The notes under the pieces are model-generated. The model was not told the DNA's origin and made no database searches. It saw only the letters and a list, made by a program, of their open reading frames with translations. A stretch of 64,000 nt of DNA, from positions 1 through 64,000 of the forward strand of contig NW_026961084.1 in assembly GCF_021018805.1 (NCBI RefSeq). The letters are read 5' to 3'. The position numbers and the translations under genes are program-made. Numbering within the stretch: position 1 is the first letter of the stretch; each line of letters starts with the position of its first letter. Below are positions 57,317 through 64,000 of this stretch, one piece after another. Origin of the DNA: Prinia subflava. Its lineage: Eukaryota; Chordata; Aves; Passeriformes; Cisticolidae.

Positions 57317-58232
57317 TTTCCTCTCTCTCTACTCTTTTATCTACTTTTTTATAGCCCAAGTATGTAGAAGTTTGGCTGGTGGGAACAGAGGAGGTGACAA
57401 ATGAAATCCATGTCCACTCCACGTCCGGATAGAATTGAGAGTGCAGCTAGAGAAATCTCTGTATTTTCTGCTAAATTAGAAATCCTGAACAGAGAAAGCT
57501 CTAAAGACCAAGGGGCCTTCTTTTTTCTTTTTCCTTTTTCCCCCGAACAATTCTCATTGTAGCCATTTACAGGATCAGGAACATTACCTTGAAGTCGAGG
57601 TGTATTTCACAGGTAGCGAGAAAACAAAGTAGACTTGATCTTGTAACTCTCATTGTTTAGTAACAAAGAAATCCGAAACAAAACAAACAACATAAAAAAA
57701 AAAAAAAAAAAAATCCACCAACCCCACAAAAGAACAGAGAAAGAGAAATTATACCAATATTATTTTAATTTAAAACCACTTTCTCCCTTAGAAAACCAGG
57801 CTAATGTAATTCTGCTTAATTGGGGTGCTGTCGTGTTTAGGTTACTGAATTAATAGAGTTTAAAACATACAGCAATAAACACGAATTTTAAAAACTAAGT
57901 ACAAAAATATGAATATATATAATAAAACAAATATAAATATGAAAAATAATATCGTAAGTAAATGCAATCTATAATATTTCTCATTACTTATATTATATAC
58001 AGTAGTCTATATATTATATCCATAGATATGACTAGAAAAAAGACATGGTAATTATCAATATTAAAATAATAAATGTAAAGAAATAATGGAATAGAGCTTA
58101 AAACAGAGGGGGTTTTTTGGTTTGAATTTGCTTGGTGGCAGGGGTTCTCTTTTAAGCGGCGGCCGGGTGTCTTTCGGGGCGTTTCTTTTAGGGGGTTTCT
58201 GTGCACGTTCTCTTCGGGGGTCCCTGTCTGCT

Positions 58233-58427
58233 GTGGACACAGCGCGGTACTGCAGCTCTGCCCCGGGCCCGTCCCAGTGCTGCCGCCTTGTGGACACAGC
58301 GCGGTACTGCAGCTCTGCCCCGGGCCCGTCCCAGTGCTGCCGCCTTGTGGACACAGCGCGGTGCTGCAGCTCTGCCCCGTGCCCGTCCCAGTGCTGCCGC
58401 CCTGTGGACACAGCGCGGTACTGCAGA
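58233..58427 (+). repeat. 57-bp VNTR, 3 full units plus 24 bp (unit A3)
   Basis: Units start at 58233, 58290, 58347 and 58404. Same count as A1 and A2. Confidence 0.95.
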
Positions 58428-59046
58428 TGTTCATCCCAGGGGAGTTGCTGGCTTGGCTAGAATTGGTTTCCCAGTAAAACTGGGGGTTGTCTAGAAAACC
58501 TGAATTTGTGGGAGGCACTGGGTTTGTTTTCCCTATCCCTGCATCACAGTCAAGAACACTCCTGGAGCTGTGTTAGGCAGTGGAAGGAGGGGAGAGCTGC
58601 ATTTATTGAATTCCTTTGTTGTTGTTATTGTTGTATTTTTTCATGCTATTTTATTTTATTGTGTTTTAGATTTTCATGTTTTTTTATTTTGACTTTTAAA
58701 AAATATTTTAATGTTTCCTCAAATTTTTAATTTTTCGATTTTTAGTTTACTTTTATATTTTATAGTTATGATTTCACTTTTTATTTTATTTTCAATAACT
58801 TTTAAATTTTTATTTAGATTTATGTTTTATTTTTATGTTTGCGGTTGTTTTGTATTTTTTAATGTTTCCTTAGTAATTTTTCCTTTGTAATTTTTTCCTT
58901 TGTCATTTTTTCCTCTCTAATTTTTTCCACTATAATTTTTTCCTTTTTAATTTTTTATTTTTTATTTTTCTCTTTTTAATTTTTCTCCTTTTTAATGTTT
59001 TCCTTTCTAATTTTTTCCTTTCTGATTTCTCCTTTCTCGATTTTGT

Positions 59047-59534
59047 CAGGCACCCCCCTTTAAAACCGGGGTGCCTTCGGCCGTGCCACAACAAAGATGG
59101 CGGCCCAACAGGAAATGGTTTCAGCCACAAACAAGATGGCAGCCGGAAGTATGGGCAGTCACCTAATGCCCCGCTCAAGATGGCGGCTCGTCGAGCCGCC
59201 TTCGACCTTCCAAAGACGGCGGCCAAAAAAGGCGGGAAAACACAAGGACCACCCATGGGCGTCGACCCAACTGCCTGCGCCCGACCCCGAAAACGGCGCC
59301 GCTCAGGAACAATTTTCAGCGTCGCTTCCCGGCGCGAGGGAGCTGTGTGCCCGCTGTGCCGCGCCGCGGTGCGGTTGCGGCAGCCATTTTGGTGAGGCGC
59401 CTGAGTAACCAGCTACCCGGGGCCTTCGGGGGTGCCACAAAAAAGATGGCGGCTCTACCGGATGTGTCTTCACCACAACCAAGATGGCGGCTACAACGGG
59501 CGGAAGTAACGTTTATATAGGGTTTATATAGGGT
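59047..59534 (+). promoter_or_regulatory. CpG-rich promoter with YY1-motif cluster (copy 5)
   Basis: The first AAGATGGCGGC is at 59094. All motifs are retained, with the GGGGGTGCCAC variant. Confidence 0.7.
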
Positions 59535-59794
59535 TTGGACCCTATAGCCGCGGCCGAACCAAGGCTCTGCTGCAGGTGTATTCGAGACATCTTTCCTCTT
59601 TGTTTGACAGAAGGAAGAGGGGAAAAAAAAAAAAAAAAAAAAAAAAAGAGGAAGAAAAAACGGGAGCAGTTCCGGGGCGGTCCCGGGGCGGTCCCGGGGC
59701 GGTGTGCGCCGTCACTGCCGCCTTCTCGGCGGGCGATTCCAAGGCGCTGTCGGGCTCTCTGCCGGCCGGTCGGCGGGCGGGCGGCCGGGACGCG

Positions 59795-62035
59795 ATGGCG
59801 CTGTGCCCGGAGCTGGAGCGCTCGCTGTCGCTGCTGCAGCCGGGCGCCGACCGGGCCCAGCAGCAGCAGGAGCGGCGGGCGGACGCGGCCCCCACGCCCA
59901 TGGTGTTCATGTGCGCCGGCTGCGGGCGCCCCGTGGGCGACACCCGCACCTGGGGTTCAGTGTCGAGGACAGCGGTCCCATCCTGCTGCGCAGTGAGTAC
60001 CAGCGCTGCCACCCCCGTGCCGCCGCGGTCGCTGCCGCCGTGCCTCCTGCCCTGCCTCCCGCCGCAGCTGCGGCCGCCAGCGTCGCCGCGGACCCGGGGC
60101 GGAAGGGCTCCGAGCTCCCCGGAGAGTGCGGATGGTGAGGGCCGGGCCTGGCTGGACACAGTCCCGGGGGAGTCGGGGTTCCCGGCGCTGGGGACCGGCA
60201 AAGGGCCCGGAGCGCTCGTGTGGCCCGAGAGCCCCTGGAGCACTTATCTGGGGTGGGCTGTACAAGCCGCGTATGGCCTAAGGGAGAGGGATTTCTCACA
60301 AGGACATGTAGTGATGGACAAGGGAGGCAGCTTTAGATTAAATGTCGGGAAGAAATTTTTCCCTGCGAGGGCGGTGAGGCCGTGGTACAGGTTCCCCAGA
60401 GAAGCTGTGGCTGCCCCTGTGTCCCTGGAAGTGCCCAAGGCCAGGTTGGACGGGGCTTGGAACACCCTGGGATAGTGGAAGCTGTCCCTGCCCAGGGCCG
60501 GGGGTGGAATGGGGTGAGCTTGAAGGCCCCTTCCACAATTCAGCGATTCTGATGGTCTTGGTCTTGCTGAGGTTAGCCAGCCTGAGGAGCTGATGCAAAT
60601 TCAGGCTAAAAGATGAGTGCTCATCATTTATACTGTGTAAAGCATGAATGAAAGGTTAAAAAAGTTCTAATGCATGATTTAAAATTTTTTTTTTTATTTT
60701 TAAGAAAAGGGATGGGGAGAGGTGCCTCCTTTTATTTTCTTCTGAATAAATGTTATTCCTTGCTTGCAGCATGGTAGAAACCCTACTCTGCTCTGGCTGC
60801 TCCAGGACCCTTGGCAGCAGATACATGCACGCCTCAAGGCATCTCGACTGCAAGAGGGATTTGTTCTGTGTCCGTACTGACTCTGTTGAAAGGTAAGTGC
60901 AGAATGTTTATGGGTCAGCCTGCCAGCTCCACTGCACTCACCAGGCATGGCACTGAGGGTGCTCCTGTTACATCTCTGGCAAGGCTGGAGGGAGCGTCTT
61001 CTGCTGCTCTGTCCCACGGTGGTTTTCTGTATTGGTGCTGTTGGCATCCCAGTGCTCAGCTGTAGGGAACATCACCTGTGTAAGGCACATCCTAGAAAAA
61101 GAACCAAAACAAACCAACCTGGCCTGCCTTTTGTGTGGGAAGTTGCATTCCAGCCCAGAAAATATCACCAGGTCCAGGGCACTAGAGGGTTCCTTCGCAT
61201 TTGATTGGAAGAGTTCACAAACCAAGCACCAAAGAGGCCTGGCTGGAGCCTGTTAGGGGTCCGCATGATCAGCAGGGAGTGTGGCCAGAGGGGCTCGGGC
61301 AGGACTTGGGGTGGCTCTGCCCTGTGCTGGCCACATCTGCTCTGTCCTTGCTAAGATGGGCAAAGGCAACTCTGACAACTGAGTACGTGCTTGAGACTCT
61401 CACTCAGCTGTCTTAAAATCTGTCTAGAAAATGAAAGTGTGCTTGGGTTTAGTTGGTTTATAGCACTTCAAAGGGGTTATTAAAAACTGTATCCTCAATT
61501 AAGGCTCCGCACCAGAGTCCTTTTGTGCAGGCATTGTCCTAATAGACAGTGGTTGTTCATCTGGACTGGTTTTAATGTCTCTTTTTTTTTCTGAAGTTCC
61601 CATTTATTTTGCTGTATTGCTGTGGATATTCCCCTTGGTACTCTGGACAGGGTTTGGAGATTTTTTTCTTCATTCCACTGCTAGAGTACTTTTTTTATTG
61701 CATGGCAGTAAAATTCTCTCATGCACTAACTTGACTGCAGAATGGCATTTTCTGGCAAAGGGATGCTGCTTCTGCCTGCCAGCACTGCACTGTTCTTGGT
61801 GTCTTGGTGCCATTTTCCACTGTATCCCGTATCCCCAGAATCCACGGCTGTCTCTCAGGGTTCTAAAGGAGTGCTGTGTTTGGATTTTTGGCTTCAGAGT
61901 GGGAAGTGCTCTGTAACCTGATGTAACCTGTGGCATCTCAGCTGTAGGCCAGGAACCCTGGAAAAGCAAGCTCGCATTCACGAGGAGCCGCTTACTCTTG
62001 AAAGCCCAGCTGTCTTGCAAGAGGTGCCGCACAGG
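59795..62035 (+). pseudogene. MIS18A: MIS18A-like gene copy 5 (spans units A3/A4)
   Basis: Exon 1 is at 59795-59992 (same frameshift, about 59954-59956), exon 2 at 60770-60892 and exon 3 at 61942-62035. This copy lies wholly between two adjacent A units. Its intron 2 has a private A at about 61734 (ACTTGACTGCAG). The gene continues into A-only sequence, and its 3' terminal region is cut by the window end. Confidence 0.68.
60278..60554 (+). mobile_element. CR1 LINE 3'-end fragment in intron 1 (copy 5)
   Basis: Same insertion and orientation as the other copies. Confidence 0.85.
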
Positions 62036-64000
62036 GTGAGTTTTAACCTTACATCATTCTTTGTTGAAATCACCTCTGAGAAGTCTTAATATGCTTCAAT
62101 GGTTTCTGCAGAACAGCTTATTCCACTCAGAGCAATTCAGTGCATTGTAACATGTACTGGACTGCTTCCTGTAATTGCTGTCTTGTGCTCTGCAAGACCT
62201 TTAGCCACTTTTCCTTCAGTTTTCTTGGTAGTTAGCATTTTCTGTTTATCAAGCACAGCATTAGGTTCCTCTGGCTGTCTCAGAAATTGGATCAGTTGTT
62301 TCTAGTTCGTTCTGATTCACTTCTCCAGATCTTCATTTAACTTTTAGCCATGTTTCTTCTGCCTCCTGTGGAAATGGACTTAATGCTTTTGCTGTAACTT
62401 TATCTTGAAATAGTAATCATAAATGAATCATGGTAAATCAGGTTGATGTTTTGCTCTACTAAAATCTTGTGACTGCAGGTAGGAAGAGTTGGGAGCGAAC
62501 AGTCTGAGGAAGTGGACTGTGGAAGCTGAAGGTTGTCCAGCCAAAGCTGAGTGTGTGGCTCTGACACTGACCAAGGCTGGAAAGAGTTACTGTGTGGACA
62601 GAGAATGTTAGAGCCGGGTGAGCTTTCACAGGATGAAAGAAGCGAGGAGAGAATCGAATGGAAAGAATTGCTGAGATCAGGTTTGAGCCCTTTCTTTGGG
62701 TTTGGGATTTGTTTGTGGTTTTTTTGTTACCTAACACTACCTAGCACTTACTTACTTACTTACTGTGAGATTTGAAGTTTTCTCCAAAAACTCAGAATGA
62801 ATTTCCCCACTCTGCCCCACTGGTAGCAGCACACAGGAGAACAGAGCCTGTGGTTTGGATCTTGAGGGAGTTCCAGCAGTACAAGCTATGAGTTACCATG
62901 TTTCTCCCAAATTTACATCCAGCAAATCTGAGGAATTACCTCTTGCCTGAGCATTCCTGGTCTCTGTGACTCTTTAGTAAGAGACAGCTGGGACTGGCCA
63001 AGCTGAGACAGGATCTGTTCCTGTCAAACCATCTATTTCCCATGCGGATGAGAATCTGGGGGGCAAGTGCCCACATCACTCCTCACAAATGCCCACACAT
63101 ACTTCTGGGGCTGCTGTATCTATCTGCTGGATTTGTCAGCGCCAGCATTTGCGAAGGATCACCTTGTGAGCAACTCAAAAGACAGATAAATAGAGGCAGC
63201 AGCAATTGTCTTGAGTTTACCTTATGGTAAGGCTTATGGATATTTTTAATCACTATAAGAAGGCTTATGGATATTTTTGATCACTTTCTTAGCACTTGCA
63301 ATTACCCCTGCTACCACACAAAAGAAACCGAGGAACAGGAAAGCTCCGCTCTGTATCTCTGGCAGAAGAAAAGCCAGCAAACCAGTTTGCGTTCACCCCG
63401 ATTCCTAGTCCTGTGCTGCAAGTACAGAAATATCTTGAGCCTTTGGGAGGGGGACTGGGACTGTGGAACCCAGCTGCATGTGTCTCCTAGGCCACGTTTT
63501 TCTTGGAAGCACCTTTCCTAGTTTCACTGCTTTTTGGAAATGAACTGTTCTGAGCAGAACCAGTACCTTCAGACTCAGGGTCTGAAAACAAAACAACCAT
63601 AAAAACCACTAAAAAGCCCCAAAACCCACTGCCTAAGAGAACAAAGAAAGAGAAAATATACCGGGATTCTTTTAATAAACCTGAATTTGTGGGAGGCACT
63701 GGGTTTGTTTTCCCTTCGTGCGGCAGCACGAAGTTTGCACGCATTTTGCTGCCGCTTTGGCTCTCAAGAACTGGAAATGCCTGGATTTCTGCGTGGTTTC
63801 CCCAGGTTCTCCTATTTAGCAGGAGCTGCACGGTGAGGTCGGTGTTCTGAGGGAGGCCCTGGCACAGCTGCCAAAGGCCGGGAACGTGGAGTGTGCAGGG
63901 AGCATCCGGGGGGCTTCTCCCCCCTGAGTTTCTCCCGGGGTGTGCTGCCTGCACTGCTGGATGTTGGACCCGGCTTTGGGCCGTTCTCCTGCGGTCCCAG
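61281..64000 (+). repeat. Tandem amplicon unit A4 (cut by window end)
   Basis: This is the first 2720 bp of a sixth unit. It is type A because after TGGTAG (about 62826) it continues with the A-only segment. It shows that two A units can be adjacent (A3-A4), so the A/B alternation is not strict. The array runs past both ends of the window. Confidence 0.9.
62827..64000 (+). other. A-only segment, copy in A4 (cut by window end)
   Basis: Continues to the end of the window and matches the A2 and A3 copies. No recognised gene. Confidence 0.6.

Larger units (their letters stand above)
52921..61280 (+). repeat. Tandem amplicon unit A3 (short type)
   Basis: This is an 8360-bp A unit with its A-only segment at 54467-55760. 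It shares CGGTCTGAGG at about 55923 with B and B' rather than with A1 and A2, and shares the C in GGACTCGGGG near its start only with B'. It is therefore a mosaic of unit variants. The AT-rich spacer at 57320-58230 holds no gene that I can see. Confidence 0.92.

Noticed and set aside
1..64000. Assembly artefact explaining the whole array
   Set aside because: Units differ by consistent single-base markers, VNTR counts and a recombination junction, which duplicated contigs would not show. Raw-read support still cannot be seen from sequence alone.

Overview
This is eukaryotic, almost certainly avian (probably songbird) DNA. The evidence is 3' ends of CR1 LINEs, a solo LTR, GC-rich vertebrate promoter islands, GT-AG introns, AATAAA/ATTAAA poly(A) signals and long low-complexity tracts. 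There is no bacterial operon structure, and most long open frames are by-products of repeats.

The whole window is one tandem amplicon. Taking the sequence at base 1 as the unit start, units begin at 1, 8349, 24249, 32614, 52921 and 61281. They come in two types: short A units (8348, 8365 and 8360 bp, plus a cut-off one) and long B units (B 15900 bp, B' 20307 bp), in the order A-B-A-B'-A-A. All units share about 1.55 kb on the left and about 5.5 kb on the right. They differ in the middle: 1294 bp in A, 8.9 kb in B and 13.3 kb in B'.

The gene carried by the array resembles MIS18A, the Yippee/Mis18-domain subunit of the Mis18 complex that licenses CENP-A loading at centromeres. Each copy straddles a unit boundary. 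It has a promoter with several YY1-type ATGGCGGC motifs, a first exon with the first CxxC, an intron with a CR1 fragment, a second exon with the second CxxC and a KRDLFC block, and a third exon joined in frame. There are five exon-1-bearing copies plus one 3' fragment at the left edge. All five share the same apparent 1-bp frameshift near the end of exon 1, and the peptide expected between exons 1 and 2 was not found, so they are called pseudogenes, with reservations. Copies running into B or B' also have a candidate terminal exon with ATTAAA. Copies running into A lose it and meet a different 3'-terminal exon that carries AATAAA and a GT-rich downstream element.

The B-specific middle holds, left to right: the MIS18A-like 3' end, a GC island with a 24-bp GC-box minisatellite, a strongly C-depleted T/G-rich tract interrupted by a solo LTR of normal composition, a module 'X' with exon-like blocks, and a polypyrimidine satellite of about 2 kb. 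B' carries three diverged X modules. B carries one, a hybrid of the first and third, which is the signature of a 4312-bp deletion by unequal recombination. Shared-region features in every unit are a T-rich tract, a (GGTTT)n microsatellite, an AT-rich spacer, a 57-bp VNTR and a second T-rich tract.
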